Under the pieces are notes generated by a model. That model was not told the DNA's origin. It made no database searches and worked only from the letters and a program-made list of their open reading frames with translations. Positions 15,122 through 23,178 of a stretch of 37,414 nt of DNA are shown here, piece by piece. The translations under genes were made by a program, and so were the position numbers. Where the stretch lies: assembly GCA_017505405.1 (NCBI GenBank), contig JAFVPI010000076.1, positions 1-37,414 of the forward strand, read 5' to 3'. The stretch's first letter is position 1; each line of letters starts with the position of its first letter. The stretch comes from Mogibacterium sp. Its GTDB lineage: Bacteria > Bacillota > Clostridia > Peptostreptococcales > Anaerovoracaceae.

Positions 15122-15640
15122 CCCTCACTTGCTCCTAAGTATTCTTTACTTTATCATCTCTTTATTTCATCTATTCATTTCGAATCTTCTCTTTATCTCC
15201 GGATTGCGCTTACCGGTTTAGCGTTTATTTTTCTAGGATCGGGTCAAATTTTATGTTATGTATAATTATTCACGCATACAACTAAGCATACAGGTTTTTA
15301 TCCTTTGATCATTATGTCGAAAAGACTTTTTAATTTTTTTCTAAAAAATGCTTATTTTTTGTTCCCTTTTTAGAAAGATTACATGATTATTCCTGGAATC
15401 TTCTATCACCGTGATAATATTTCATTATTTTTGTAGTCTGGCTAAGATTATTCAAACATTATCGGTCAACTCAATTCATCTCCATAGCAGCATCGCACAA
15501 TGTATATTAATGTATATCCGAAATCGTTCGCATTTTTCTAAAAATCGTGCAGAAAAGCGGTTCTTTTTTAGAAAATTTTTTAAAACTCCTTTTTCGCACT
15601 TCTTAAAATTCGCTGATTGTCAAATGCAGAAAGATCCTCT
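15122..15640. other. AT-rich region with paired inverted repeats
   Basis: About 500 bases clearly richer in A and T than the surroundings, with no convincing reading frame. The 10-base word TTTCTAAAAA occurs at 15338-15347 and 15535-15544, each time followed 19-20 bases later by its perfect inverse, TTTTTAGAAA (15367-15376, 15565-15574). The composition and the gene remnants next to it suggest a site of past insertion or decay. Confidence 0.6.
15253..15281 (-). promoter_or_regulatory. Possible promoter of the prmA operon
   Basis: Minus-strand TTGTAT (15276-15281), a 17-base spacer and TAACAT (15253-15258), about 130 bases before the prmA ATG. Both boxes deviate from consensus, but no better candidate lies closer. 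Confidence 0.3.
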
Positions 15641-15924
15641 TCATCTCGCAGTTTTGTGTTCACGGGAGATCACGGCCTTGAGGTCGCGGATCATCAGGTA
15701 CAGGCATATCGCTCCGCAAGCCCAATTACCTCTGCCGGTATCCCAAACGCGAAGCTGGATCTTACAGGTATGACGTGTATCGCCAGATAGTCGGTAATAA
15801 TGAAGGCATGCTGGCCCATGTCATATATTCCACAGTAAATAGCAGCCCTGTTGCAAAGAAATACGGTCACTATTACAAGTAACGCATTCATTGTGAATTT
15901 GGTGTTGTTCAAACCCGCCTCCAT
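15641..15924 (-). pseudogene. Remnant of a small membrane protein, frameshifted
   Basis: A 76-codon minus-strand frame from 15924 encodes NNTKFTMNALLVIVTVFLC, a second hydrophobic segment around FIITDYLAIHVIPV, and then GIPAEVIGLAER before a stop at 15694. Shifting by one base near 15712 gives a continuation to 15641 reading AICLYLMIRDLKAVIS, which restores a third membrane helix and a basic tail. This suggests a frameshifted gene for a membrane protein of about 100 residues. There is an in-frame stop shortly upstream of 15924 and no clear ribosome binding site, so the 5' end may be missing too. Family unknown. Confidence 0.45.
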
Positions 15925-15979
15925 GAGCTCATATGCTTCCGATTAATTGTACATCAAACAGCAAGTCACATAGCAAGTT

Positions 15980-16021
15980 TCCGCATATTTAGCTAATATT
16001 TGGTATTTTATGCGGATTTTT
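15980..16021 (+). terminator. Possible terminator-like hairpin
   Basis: TCCGCATA (15980-15987) pairs with TATGCGGA (16009-16016), followed by five T on the plus strand. The loop is long (21 bases), so this is weak. Confidence 0.3.
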
Positions 16022-16123
16022 CCTCTTTATAATATTGCCATTTGATTGCATAATTTGGATATCAGGCAAGGGGATCGTTCTGCAACGGAAAGCCGCAATT
16101 AATAAAAAAGGCGATGAATGGAT

Positions 16124-16258
16124 ATGATGAGCATCAGACAGCTGGAAGAGCGCAAGAAAGAACTGGGTTACACAAATGCAATGATCGCGGAGAAGAGTGG
16201 TGTACCGCTGAGCACGGTGCAGAAAGTCTTCTGCGGAGCCACCAGACATCCGAGATAA
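16124..16258 (+). pseudogene. Remnant of an XRE-type helix-turn-helix gene
   Basis: A 44-codon plus-strand frame reads MSIRQLEERKKELGYTN, then AMIAEKSGVPLSTVQKVF and CGATRHPR, followed by TAA at 16256. This is the N-terminal helix-turn-helix seen in XRE-family regulators, in some Clostridia fused to a Uma2-type nuclease domain. In intact homologues the pattern after PR normally goes on as Y-D-T; here TAA stands where a Tyr codon would be and GAT ACC follows, so a nonsense change is likely. Downstream of the stop other frames are open only briefly (to about 16324). AAAAGG lies upstream, so a short peptide may still be made. Confidence 0.6.
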
Positions 16259-16359
16259 GATACCTGTACGCATGTCTGATGGAAAGTGCGTGATCGACTT
16301 CAGGAAGATCGCAGATATTCTCTGACGGACAGGTTGATTTCAACCAAAACGATCCATAC

Positions 16360-16388
16360 AAAACGGGAGCAGGCTTTTACCTGCTCCC
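16360..16388 (-). terminator. Terminator of tyrS
   Basis: GGGAGCAGG and CCTGCTCCC (16365-16373 and 16380-16388) form a perfect 9-bp stem with a six-base loop, followed on the minus strand by GTTTTG. The stem begins 18 bases after the tyrS stop. Confidence 0.8.
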
Positions 16389-16405
16389 TTATATTATCTG
16401 CCGGA

Positions 16406-17740
16406 TTAACCGAGCGTGATCTTCATGAACTTCTTTTTGCCCTTCTGGAGGATGAGCTCGCCGTCCTTGAAGTCAGCTTCTGTGACTGAATATCTCTTGT
16501 CGGTGATCTGCTGGCCGTTGATCCTTGCGCCGCCGCCCTGGATGGTTCTGTAAGCCTCGGATGTCGATGGCTCAAGGCCCGCTTCCTTAAGGAGGGCTGC
16601 AAGTCCCATTCCTTCGCCTGCAAAGAGGGAAGCTTCGAATGACTTTGTAGGCATGTCATCGGAGACTCCGCCGCCTGCGAATACCGCACGGCTTGCTTCG
16701 AGTGCCTTCTGTGCTTTCTCTTCGCCGTGTACCAGCTTGGTGACCTCGAATGCGAGGACTTCCTTAGCCTTGTTGATCTCAGCGCCTTCAAGAGCGGACA
16801 GTCTGTTGACCTCGTCCATAGGCAGGAACGTCAGCATGCGCAGGCACTTGTTGACATCTGCGTCCGCAACGTTTCTCCAGTACTGGAAGAAGTCGTATAC
16901 AGGGCATTTTCTCTCGTCGAGCCAGAGCGCGCCCTTAGCTGTCTTGCCCATCTTTTTGCCTTCGCTTGTTGTCAGCAGGCTGACTGTGAGTCCGTATACT
17001 TCCTTGCCGCAGGCCTTTCTTGTGAGGTCTACACCGGCGATGATGTTGGACCACTGGTCATTTCCGCCGAACTGCGCCTTAAGGTCGAAGTCACGTGCCA
17101 TAACGTAGAAGTCGTAAGCCTGGAGCAGCATGTATGAGAACTCGAAGAAGGAGAGTCCCGTGTCTCTTTCCATTCTCGATTTGAAGCAGTCAGCTCTGAG
17201 CATGGTGTTGACGTTGAAGTGTGTACCGATCTCTCTTGCGAACTCGGTGAACTTGCAAGGTCTGATCCACTCAGCGTTATTTACGCTTACAGCGTAGCCC
17301 GGCTTAGGCTCCCTGTTCTGGTGGCCAGGGTGGTACACGCCCTCGTTGCCCTCATACTTCCACTCGTCATCGAAGTCGATGAACTTGTCGAAGAGCTTCT
17401 TGAACTGTCTGCAGTTCTCATCGATCGTATTTATTGTCATGACCTGACGCATGTCCGATCTGCCGGACGGATCGCCGATCTCGCCGGTGCCGCCGCCGAG
17501 CAGGAACACAGGCGTATGACCGTACTTCTGCATGTACATCATCGTGATTACCGGAATGAAGTGTCCGACATGCAGGCAGTCTGCTGTCGGGTCGAATCCG
17601 ATATAGAATTTGATCTTTTCTTTTCCGAGGAGCTCTCTGAGAGCTTCAGGATTTGTGGACTGCTCTACCAGTCCTCTCTCGACGAGTACGTCATACACAT
17701 TGGTGTGCTCACTGACATTGTCAGGAATAAGGTTCTTCAT
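16406..17740 (-). CDS. tyrS: Tyrosyl-tRNA synthetase
   Basis: TyrS charges tRNA-Tyr. The 444-residue class I synthetase has HVGH at 57-60 (the HIGH motif) within GFDPTADCLHVGHFIPV, the tyrosine pocket sequence QAYDFYVMARDFDLKAQFGGNDQWSNI, KKMGKT as the KMSKS loop, and a C-terminal S4 RNA-binding domain (GGARINGQQITDKRYSV). The length fits the TyrS1 group. AAGGAG lies eight bases before the ATG. It has its own promoter and a hairpin-rich leader that lacks T-box sequence elements. The AEC transporter gene lies upstream in the same direction. Confidence 0.97.
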   Translation of the reverse strand: MKNLIPDNVSEHTNVYDVLVERGLVEQSTNPEALRELLGKEKIKFYIGFDPTADCLHVGHFIPVITMMYMQKYGHTPVFLLGGGTGEIGDPSGRSDMRQVMTINTIDENCRQFKKLFDKFIDFDDEWKYEGNEGVYHPGHQNREPKPGYAVSVNNAEWIRPCKFTEFAREIGTHFNVNTMLRADCFKSRMERDTGLSFFEFSYMLLQAYDFYVMARDFDLKAQFGGNDQWSNIIAGVDLTRKACGKEVYGLTVSLLTTSEGKKMGKTAKGALWLDERKCPVYDFFQYWRNVADADVNKCLRMLTFLPMDEVNRLSALEGAEINKAKEVLAFEVTKLVHGEEKAQKALEASRAVFAGGGVSDDMPTKSFEASLFAGEGMGLAALLKEAGLEPSTSEAYRTIQGGGARINGQQITDKRYSVTEADFKDGELILQKGKKKFMKITLG

Positions 17741-17774
17741 CGTTTTTCTCCTTGAATTCTTTTGCTTATTTAAA

Positions 17775-17820
17775 CGGCTCCGCAGTCACGCTGCAGAGCC
17801 GAAGTCTTGACTTTTCAGTC
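17775..17820 (-). promoter_or_regulatory. tyrS leader with competing hairpins
   Basis: In the minus-strand leader, GACT, AAGTC and GACTT follow each other (17801-17820), so the middle segment can pair with either neighbour. A strong hairpin follows: CGGCTC-T-GCAG / CTGC-G-GAGCCG at 17775-17801, 11 bp with a five-base loop, followed by only three T. This looks like an attenuator or RNA-protein site, not a T-box. Confidence 0.45.
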
Positions 17821-17836
17821 CATTCGCGACGCTCAA

Positions 17837-17866
17837 AATATATCACTTTAAGGCTCTTTCTGTCAA
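17837..17866 (-). promoter_or_regulatory. Promoter of tyrS
   Basis: Minus-strand TTGACA (17861-17866), an 18-base spacer and TATATT (17837-17842). The start would be near 17829, giving a leader of almost 90 bases. Confidence 0.7.
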
Positions 17867-17877
17867 ACCTTCCGCCT

Positions 17878-18828
17878 CTATAAGTACAAATAGCTGATCA
17901 CCATGATCCATACCGGCAGCGTGATGACAGACAGCAGGGTAGAGACCGCTACTGCTTCAGCCATGAGCTGAGGGTTTTTCTTTTCCTGAGCTGCTACGGC
18001 TACGCCGATCACCGCCGACGGGAAGCAGATCGCAAGCAGAGTGGTAAGCTTGACTACCGGATCGACCGGGACAGGTGTCAGTATAAGCAGAGCCATCGCC
18101 GGCACCATTACCAGTTTTATCGCAGAGGTGATAAGAAGGTCTTTATCTGACAGCAGCCTCTTGAAATCCGTCCCTCCCAGCTGGACGCCGACCAGTATCA
18201 TCGACAGGGGTATCGTTATGTCTCCCAGCGGTTCTACTATGTCCATGATGTATTCCGGCAGATGGAGTCCGGCGAAGAGCATCATGACAGAAAAGACTGT
18301 AGCAGCAGAAGTGGGATTTACCAAAGGCTTCAGCTTACCGGGCAGGCTCTTTGATGAGCTTTCGCTTTCCCTGTGATGCAGCTGTGAAAGGCTCCCTACA
18401 AACAGATACGTATTATTAACTATCGTCTGTATGGCCAGGTAATAAAAGACCAGTTCCCCGAACACAGCGCTGGCTATCGGAAGCCCCATGAATCCCGAGT
18501 TGCATCCTGTCATGGCAGATGCCAGAACGTTCCTGTCCTGCTGATCCTTATCCGTAAATATCCTGTCGGATATGAAGGTCGTTACAACTGCAGCCACAAA
18601 ATATAACAGGGCGCTCAGGACCAGCACGAGTATCGTGTTCCTGTACATGTTGCCATTGATGTCCTGGCTTGTTATGGAACTTATCATCAGGCACGGCACG
18701 GTTATTCCCATTACAAGACTGATAAAGTGCTTCACGGATTCCTCCGGAAGCACTTTAAGTCTGTTAGCGATAAAACCGACGCCTATATAGATGAATACTA
18801 CCAGCACTTTGCTGAAGATCAGCAGCAT
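17878..18828 (-). CDS. AEC family transporter
   Basis: A 316-residue membrane protein with about ten helices of the auxin efflux carrier (AEC) family. Typical features are the N-terminal GVGFIANRLKVLPEESVKHFISLVMGITVPCLMISS, the half-way NSGFMGLPIASAVFG, and the second repeat beginning GDITIPLSMILVGVQLG. The prominent Asn-Ser-Gly-Phe-Met-Gly-Leu-Pro motif is the crossing-loop signature. Bacterial members carry small carboxylates such as malate or malonate. It lies 30 bases after pdxA and may be the last gene of the long cluster upstream, so an organic-acid product or substrate of that pathway is a reasonable guess. Confidence 0.88.
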   Translation of the reverse strand: MLLIFSKVLVVFIYIGVGFIANRLKVLPEESVKHFISLVMGITVPCLMISSITSQDINGNMYRNTILVLVLSALLYFVAAVVTTFISDRIFTDKDQQDRNVLASAMTGCNSGFMGLPIASAVFGELVFYYLAIQTIVNNTYLFVGSLSQLHHRESESSSKSLPGKLKPLVNPTSAATVFSVMMLFAGLHLPEYIMDIVEPLGDITIPLSMILVGVQLGGTDFKRLLSDKDLLITSAIKLVMVPAMALLILTPVPVDPVVKLTTLLAICFPSAVIGVAVAAQEKKNPQLMAEAVAVSTLLSVITLPVWIMVISYLYL

Positions 18829-18858
18829 ACCTTCTACCCTAATAGCCTTCTTTATTTC

Positions 18859-19857
18859 TTATCTGGTGAAATGCGGAGCGTATTTAGCTGCAAGTTTCAC
18901 TGACTCTATCATGCTTACCGCGCTTGCTATGCCTTTGCCGGCGATATCGAATGCCGTTCCGTGGTCTACGGACGTGCGAAGGATAGGCATGCTGTTTGTG
19001 ATAGCTATGGTGCGGTCAAAGTCGAGCGTCTTTGCAGCGATGTGTCCCTGATCGTGATACAGCGACAGTACGGAATTATATCTTCCGAGCGCTGCCAGAT
19101 GAAACACTGAATCAGCTGACACAGGACCTTCTACATTATAGCCTCTTTCCCTGAGTTCTGCCACAGCAGGGGCGATCTCGTTTACTTCTTCCCAGCCAAA
19201 GAGTCCATGCTCTCCGGAATGCGGGTTGAGCCCGGCAACTGCCATCGTTCCCTCAGTCACGCCGAGTCTTGCGAGAGCCTCTGTACATCTCTCGACATAG
19301 TCAATGATCCGTTCCTTTGTGATCATATCGACCATATCGCGCAGCGATACATGCCTGGTCAGAAAAAAGATCCTCATCCCGTTGGTCTCGAACATCGTCA
19401 GCGGATCATGAGTGTTGGTAAGCGCTGCGAAGATCTCGGTATGACCGATGAAGTCTACTCCGGCAGCGCGGATGGCCTCCTTGTTGATAGGTGCTGTCGA
19501 TATCGCGTCCGCCTTGCCTTCCATTGTCAGCTTAATGCCTTTTTCGATATACTCGTACGCCGCCCTGCCGCACATCGCACTTACTTTGCCGTATTCGAAC
19601 TCAGCCATGTCTATATTTTTGAGATCGATCAGGTTGAGCACGCCCTCCGCATAGTCTCCGTCAGCCGGGTCCTCAACACAGTTGATCTTCAGATCAGCTC
19701 CCACTGCTTTTACCGCCAGCCCGGCGGCTCCGGCATCGCCTATAACTATGCAGTCTGCTGCTTCAAATACAGCTTTATCTGCTATTGTTCTGACAACTAT
19801 CTCCGGTCCTATTCCTGCCGGGTCCCCAAGTGTAACAGCAATAAGTGGCTTTTTCAT
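18859..19857 (-). CDS. PdxA-family 4-phospho-hydroxyacid dehydrogenase
   Basis: The 332-residue protein is a clear PdxA family member: [13 protein letters not shown] at the N-terminus, [10 protein letters not shown], the metal-site motif [17 protein letters not shown] and [21 protein letters not shown]. Family members oxidise 4-phosphohydroxy-L-threonine (vitamin B6 synthesis) or, as PdxA2, 4-phospho-D-threonate or D-erythronate to dihydroxyacetone phosphate. No other B6 gene is nearby, and the surrounding genes handle sugar phosphates, so the PdxA2 role is more likely. The usual DUF1537 kinase partner is absent. GGAGA precedes the ATG. A perfect 10-bp hairpin separates it from the dehydrogenase gene upstream. 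Confidence 0.9.
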   Translation of the reverse strand: MKKPLIAVTLGDPAGIGPEIVVRTIADKAVFEAADCIVIGDAGAAGLAVKAVGADLKINCVEDPADGDYAEGVLNLIDLKNIDMAEFEYGKVSAMCGRAAYEYIEKGIKLTMEGKADAISTAPINKEAIRAAGVDFIGHTEIFAALTNTHDPLTMFETNGMRIFFLTRHVSLRDMVDMITKERIIDYVERCTEALARLGVTEGTMAVAGLNPHSGEHGLFGWEEVNEIAPAVAELRERGYNVEGPVSADSVFHLAALGRYNSVLSLYHDQGHIAAKTLDFDRTIAITNSMPILRTSVDHGTAFDIAGKGIASAVSMIESVKLAAKYAPHFTR

Positions 19858-19886
19858 TATATATCTCCATTCCGGTTCTCAATAAT

Positions 19887-19909
19887 ACATCCCGGGAAAC
19901 CCGGGATGT
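19887..19909 (-). terminator. Perfect hairpin between dehydrogenase and pdxA
   Basis: ACATCCCGGG (19887-19896), a three-base loop and CCCGGGATGT (19900-19909): a perfect 10-bp GC-rich stem. On the minus strand it is followed by ATTATTG rather than a pure T run, so it may be a partial terminator or an mRNA-stabilising hairpin. Confidence 0.5.
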
Positions 19910-19914
19910 TGGTT

Positions 19915-20880
19915 CTACATGTTTACAACATTGACAGGTGCGCCTTCAATAAATGACCTGATATTGTCTGCCGTCGTATTCATGATACGTTCTCTCGCTT
20001 CTTTTGTTGCCCATGAAATGTGAGGCGTAATAATGCAGTTCTTTGCCTTGAGAAGAACATTGTCTTTGCGGATAGGCTCTGTGGAAACAACATCTACAGC
20101 AGCTGCTGCTATCTTGCCGTTCTCAAGCGCATCGTAAAGATCCTGCTCTACGACAAGAGGTCCGCGGCTGTTGTTGATGAGTATCACGCCGTCCTTCATC
20201 TTTGCAATATTATCCCTGTTGATAATACCCTCTGTCTCAGGGAAGAGCGGGCAGTGAAGGAAGATGAAATCTGATCTTCCCAGCAGTTCATCCAGCTCAA
20301 CATATTCTGCGACCTGCCTTCCGGCATCATGCTGATGCTGGTCATAAGCAAGAACGTTCATGTTCATGGCTTTGAGTATCTTAGCGGTATTGGTGCCTAT
20401 GCGGCCGAGGCCGATTATGCCGGCGGTCTTTCCCGATACCTCAATCATCGGGTAGTGCCAGTAGCACCAGTCAACGCTGGATGCCCATTCACCTGCATGA
20501 ACGGAATCACTGTGATGTCCGATATGAGAGCATACCTCCATAAGCAAGCTTACTGCAAACTGGCTCACATTGTCAGTGCCGTAAACAGGCACATTCATCA
20601 CAGGTATTCCCTTTTCAGCAGCATATTTGTAATCTGCCACATTGTATCCGGTTGCCAGTACGGCTATCGCCTTAAGGTTAGGGCACTTATCTATGGTTTC
20701 CTTGCTTATCGGGGTCTTGTTGATGACTGCTACTTCAGCATCGCCTATCCTTTCAGCGATCAGCGGTGATTCTTCGTAAGCAGTTCTGTCATATACGGTT
20801 ACATCGCCCAGTTCCTGCAGGGGAGCCCAGCTGATGTCACCGGGATTTTCAGTGTATCCATCCAGTACAACGATCTTCAT
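19915..20880 (-). CDS. D-isomer-specific 2-hydroxyacid dehydrogenase
   Basis: The 321-residue protein belongs to the D-2-hydroxyacid dehydrogenase family and most resembles glycerate dehydrogenase/hydroxypyruvate reductase. Visible are the NAD-binding GIIGLGRIG (about 150-158), the catalytic arginine in INNSRGPLV, and the catalytic histidine in ITPHISWATKEAR, with VDVVSTEP before it supplying the typical region of the conserved Glu. A Cys/Trp-rich stretch WCYWHYP near 138 is usual for this subgroup. It would interconvert a 2-keto acid such as hydroxypyruvate and a D-hydroxyacid. It sits between rpiB and pdxA and is preceded by a terminator-like hairpin after rpiB. Confidence 0.92.
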   Translation of the reverse strand: MKIVVLDGYTENPGDISWAPLQELGDVTVYDRTAYEESPLIAERIGDAEVAVINKTPISKETIDKCPNLKAIAVLATGYNVADYKYAAEKGIPVMNVPVYGTDNVSQFAVSLLMEVCSHIGHHSDSVHAGEWASSVDWCYWHYPMIEVSGKTAGIIGLGRIGTNTAKILKAMNMNVLAYDQHQHDAGRQVAEYVELDELLGRSDFIFLHCPLFPETEGIINRDNIAKMKDGVILINNSRGPLVVEQDLYDALENGKIAAAAVDVVSTEPIRKDNVLLKAKNCIITPHISWATKEARERIMNTTADNIRSFIEGAPVNVVNM

Positions 20881-20908
20881 ATTACTCTCCTTATTTCAGA
20901 TTAAGATG

Positions 20909-20934
20909 AAAACAGGCAGCGCAACCGCTGCCTG
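20909..20934 (-). terminator. Terminator-like hairpin after rpiB
   Basis: CAGGCAGCG and CGCTGCCTG (20913-20921, 20926-20934) form a perfect 9-bp stem with a four-base loop, followed by TTTT on the minus strand. The short T run suggests partial termination before the dehydrogenase gene. Confidence 0.65.
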
Positions 20935-20938
20935 CATA

Positions 20939-21376
20939 CTAAAAATCAAGATCCTCAATCTCATTTATTCTGCGCAGGTGCTTTCCGCCTTCAAAATCAG
21001 TCGTCATCCAAGTGTCGATGATATCGAAAGCAAGCTCCTGGCTGATCATGCGCGCGCCCATGCAGACAACATTTGCGTTGTTGTGGCGTCTGCACATCTC
21101 CGCCATCTCTACGGATGTGCAGAGTGCGGCTCTGATGCCAGGCACCTTGTTGCAGGCGATGCTGATGCCGATTCCGGAGCCGCACACGGCGATGCCGCGC
21201 TCGGCCTCGCCGGACGCCACAGCGCGTCCTACCGCATGTCCGTACTTCGGATAATCCACCGACTCAGTTGAGTCGCATCCGACATCGATCACCTCATGGC
21301 CTTCACTGATCAGTTTTTCCTTGATTGCTTCCTTGAGTTCATATGCTGCGTGATCGCTTCCAACAACCAGTTTCAT
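20939..21376 (-). CDS. rpiB: Ribose-5-phosphate isomerase B family
   Basis: RpiB interconverts ribose 5-phosphate and ribulose 5-phosphate. The 145-residue protein has the family residues: Asp8-His9 in VGSDHAAYELKE, the catalytic Cys65 in AVCGSGIGISIACNK, and His98-Asn-Asn in RRHNNANVVCMG. Length is normal. With rpe and both transketolase subunits in the same cluster the pentose role is the default. RpiB paralogues that isomerise C4 sugar phosphates (erythritol pathway EryI) look very similar, so an erythrulose 4-phosphate role beside the PdxA-type gene cannot be excluded. Confidence 0.92.
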   Translation of the reverse strand: MKLVVGSDHAAYELKEAIKEKLISEGHEVIDVGCDSTESVDYPKYGHAVGRAVASGEAERGIAVCGSGIGISIACNKVPGIRAALCTSVEMAEMCRRHNNANVVCMGARMISQELAFDIIDTWMTTDFEGGKHLRRINEIEDLDF

Positions 21377-21401
21377 TGTTTCCGTCCTCCAGTCAGTTTA
21401 A

Positions 21402-22385
21402 TTAACGTGTTAGTGATTCAAGCATATCAATGATATACTCTTCCGTATCCTTCATAGTAGACTCCATGGTCAGAGCCTCGTCTATATCGTAGTCGGTGAA
21501 GATACCGTTTCTGTATACGACCACACGGTTACTTGCACCTTCAGCCAGCAGGTCGATAGCCTTGGCTCCCATGATCGATGCGTATACCCTGTCCCGGCAG
21601 GTCGGGTTGCCTCCCCGCTGTATATAACTGAGAGTCGTAGTGCGTACCCGGATGCCTCCGGCTTTCTCCAGCTTCCCGGCTATCTCCTCTGCGCGGCCGA
21701 CGCCCTCAGCATTTATGAGGATATTGTTGTTCTTTCCCGTTGCCCTGTGCGCGGCGACTTTCTCCATTACTCTCTTTTCGTCGCCATCGTACGTCTCAGG
21801 GATCAGCACCTGCTCGGCACCTGCAGCTATTCCGCTCCAGAGTGCAATGTATCCCGCGTCGCGACCCATTACTTCTATAAGGCAGCACCTTTCATGCGAG
21901 GACGCTGTATCCCTTATGTTGTCAATAGCTCTCATCGCGGTGTTGACCGCGGTATCGAAGCCGATGGTATACTCCGAGCAGCCGATATCACCGTCTATAG
22001 TCCCGGGAATACCTATCACGTTCACGCCCTTGCGGGCAAGGCTCTGCGCTCCTCTGAACGATCCGTCTCCGCCGATCACGACAAGCGCGTCGATCCCATG
22101 CTTCCGGCATATATCTGCAGCCTTCTGCTGATATTCATCGAGCTTCATCTCCAGGCATCTCTCAGTCTCCAGTATTGTGCCTCCCCGTTCAAGGATATTG
22201 CTGACCGAATCCATTCCCATATCGACGAATTCCTCGTTCAGCAGTCCGAGATAGCCTCTGCGTATCCCTTTTACATTGAAGCCCTTGAATATACCTCTTC
22301 TGACTACAGCTCTGATAGCCGCATTCATCCCGGGCGCGTCTCCGCCGCTGGTCAGAACGCCTACAGTCTTTATATCAGTATTCAT
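21402..22385 (-). CDS. pfkA: 6-phosphofructokinase, ATP-type
   Basis: The 327-residue protein is a group A phosphofructokinase. GVLTSGGDAPGMNAAIRAVVR starts the fold. GGDGS at 105-109 has the glycine expected of ATP-dependent enzymes, not the aspartate of PPi enzymes. The catalytic loop is PGTIDGD (127-133), keeping Asp131 and Asp133 but with Gly where nearly all family members have Asn (TIDND). MGRDAGYIALWSGIAAGAE and IQRGGNPTCRDR complete the active site. It follows the GntR gene by eight bases. Because a PPi-type enzyme is encoded three genes away, the two probably differ in substrate or direction. Confidence 0.93.
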   Translation of the reverse strand: MNTDIKTVGVLTSGGDAPGMNAAIRAVVRRGIFKGFNVKGIRRGYLGLLNEEFVDMGMDSVSNILERGGTILETERCLEMKLDEYQQKAADICRKHGIDALVVIGGDGSFRGAQSLARKGVNVIGIPGTIDGDIGCSEYTIGFDTAVNTAMRAIDNIRDTASSHERCCLIEVMGRDAGYIALWSGIAAGAEQVLIPETYDGDEKRVMEKVAAHRATGKNNNILINAEGVGRAEEIAGKLEKAGGIRVRTTTLSYIQRGGNPTCRDRVYASIMGAKAIDLLAEGASNRVVVYRNGIFTDYDIDEALTMESTMKDTEEYIIDMLESLTR

Positions 22386-22393
22386 TTAAGCCC

Positions 22394-23110
22394 TCACTTG
22401 CCGGAGAGCTCCTCCTCAAAGTAGCTGTCTCTGACCTTGCTGCTCAGGTTGTGCTTATCACCCTCCCTGATCGCGTCAAGCAGCAGTCTGTGAGCATGTA
22501 TGAGTTCTTCCGACTTTCCTCCGTTTATCATTTCGGATACAGTGCGGAATCTGATGGCATATGTCAGTGTCTTCACGACCCTGTTGACCTTGTCCGCCAT
22601 CGGATTCTTTCCCATTTCAGCGATTTTGTCATGGAAACGGTTATCTGCATCGAAGAACCTGTTGACAGGATCGTCTGATGCGACCGCCTCCTTCATTTCT
22701 TCCAGAAGCTCCTCAAGCTCGTTGAGTTCCTCTTCATCATAATGGTCTATAGCGAGCTTCATCATGCCGGCTTCTGTCATCTCGCGGAGTTCCATCAGGT
22801 TGTCGAACGAATCCTGATTGAGTATGATGCCGTAGATCATAGGATCGATCATGCTCTCTTTATATCCGTTGCAGACGAAGGTCCCTTCCGAGCGCTTGCT
22901 CTCAAGCACACCGAGATACGCAAGTATCTTGATGGCCTCGCGCACGCTGCTCCTGGCAACTCCCAGTGAATCTGCAAGTTCCGGTTCCGGAGGGATCTTG
23001 TCTCCCGGTTTCAGATCTCCGTTTCTGATGGCGTCAGTCAGCTGATTTATGACGCTCTGTACTACGGATTCCTTTTTTAAGCTTTTAAGATAAGTAGGTG
23101 CTGGTGTCAT
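22394..23110 (-). CDS. GntR-family regulator, FadR subfamily (FCD domain)
   Basis: The 238-residue protein has a GntR winged helix at about 14-80 (VVQSVINQLTDAIRNGDLKPG, then PELADSLGVARSSVREAIKIL) and a helical FCD effector domain at about 95-230, with DADNRFHDKI and AHRLLLDAI supplying the Asp/His residues that usually bind a metal and a carboxylate or sugar-acid ligand. FadR-type proteins bind TNGTNNNACNA sites; a perfect one lies in the promoter of the same cluster at 30526-30538, and a related palindrome lies in front of this gene at 23155-23169. It is therefore the likely repressor of the cluster and of itself, with a carboxylate from the pathway as inducer. Confidence 0.93.
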   Translation of the reverse strand: MTPAPTYLKSLKKESVVQSVINQLTDAIRNGDLKPGDKIPPEPELADSLGVARSSVREAIKILAYLGVLESKRSEGTFVCNGYKESMIDPMIYGIILNQDSFDNLMELREMTEAGMMKLAIDHYDEEELNELEELLEEMKEAVASDDPVNRFFDADNRFHDKIAEMGKNPMADKVNRVVKTLTYAIRFRTVSEMINGGKSEELIHAHRLLLDAIREGDKHNLSSKVRDSYFEEELSGK

Positions 23111-23154
23111 AAAGACTTTCTCCTTTTATATATGCTCTCTGTCTCTTTTCCCCT

Positions 23155-23169
23155 TTATGTATGACATAA
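23155..23169. promoter_or_regulatory. Candidate GntR operator at the gntR promoter
   Basis: TTATGT-ATG-ACATAA is a 15-bp palindrome with the core GTATGAC, close to GTCTGAC of the main operator at 30526-30538. It begins a few bases downstream of the predicted start of transcription, the same relative position as the second operator upstream of the PanE-like gene. Confidence 0.4.
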
Positions 23170-23178
23170 TACAAAGTT

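Noticed and set aside
15411-15773. Plus-strand open frame of 120 codons in the AT-rich gap
   Set aside because: No ribosome binding site, no domain and biased Phe/Ser/His composition; its 3' part is antisense to the membrane-protein remnant.
17741-17829. T-box riboswitch in front of tyrS
   Set aside because: The leader is under 90 bases and lacks the T-box sequence and specifier-loop motifs.
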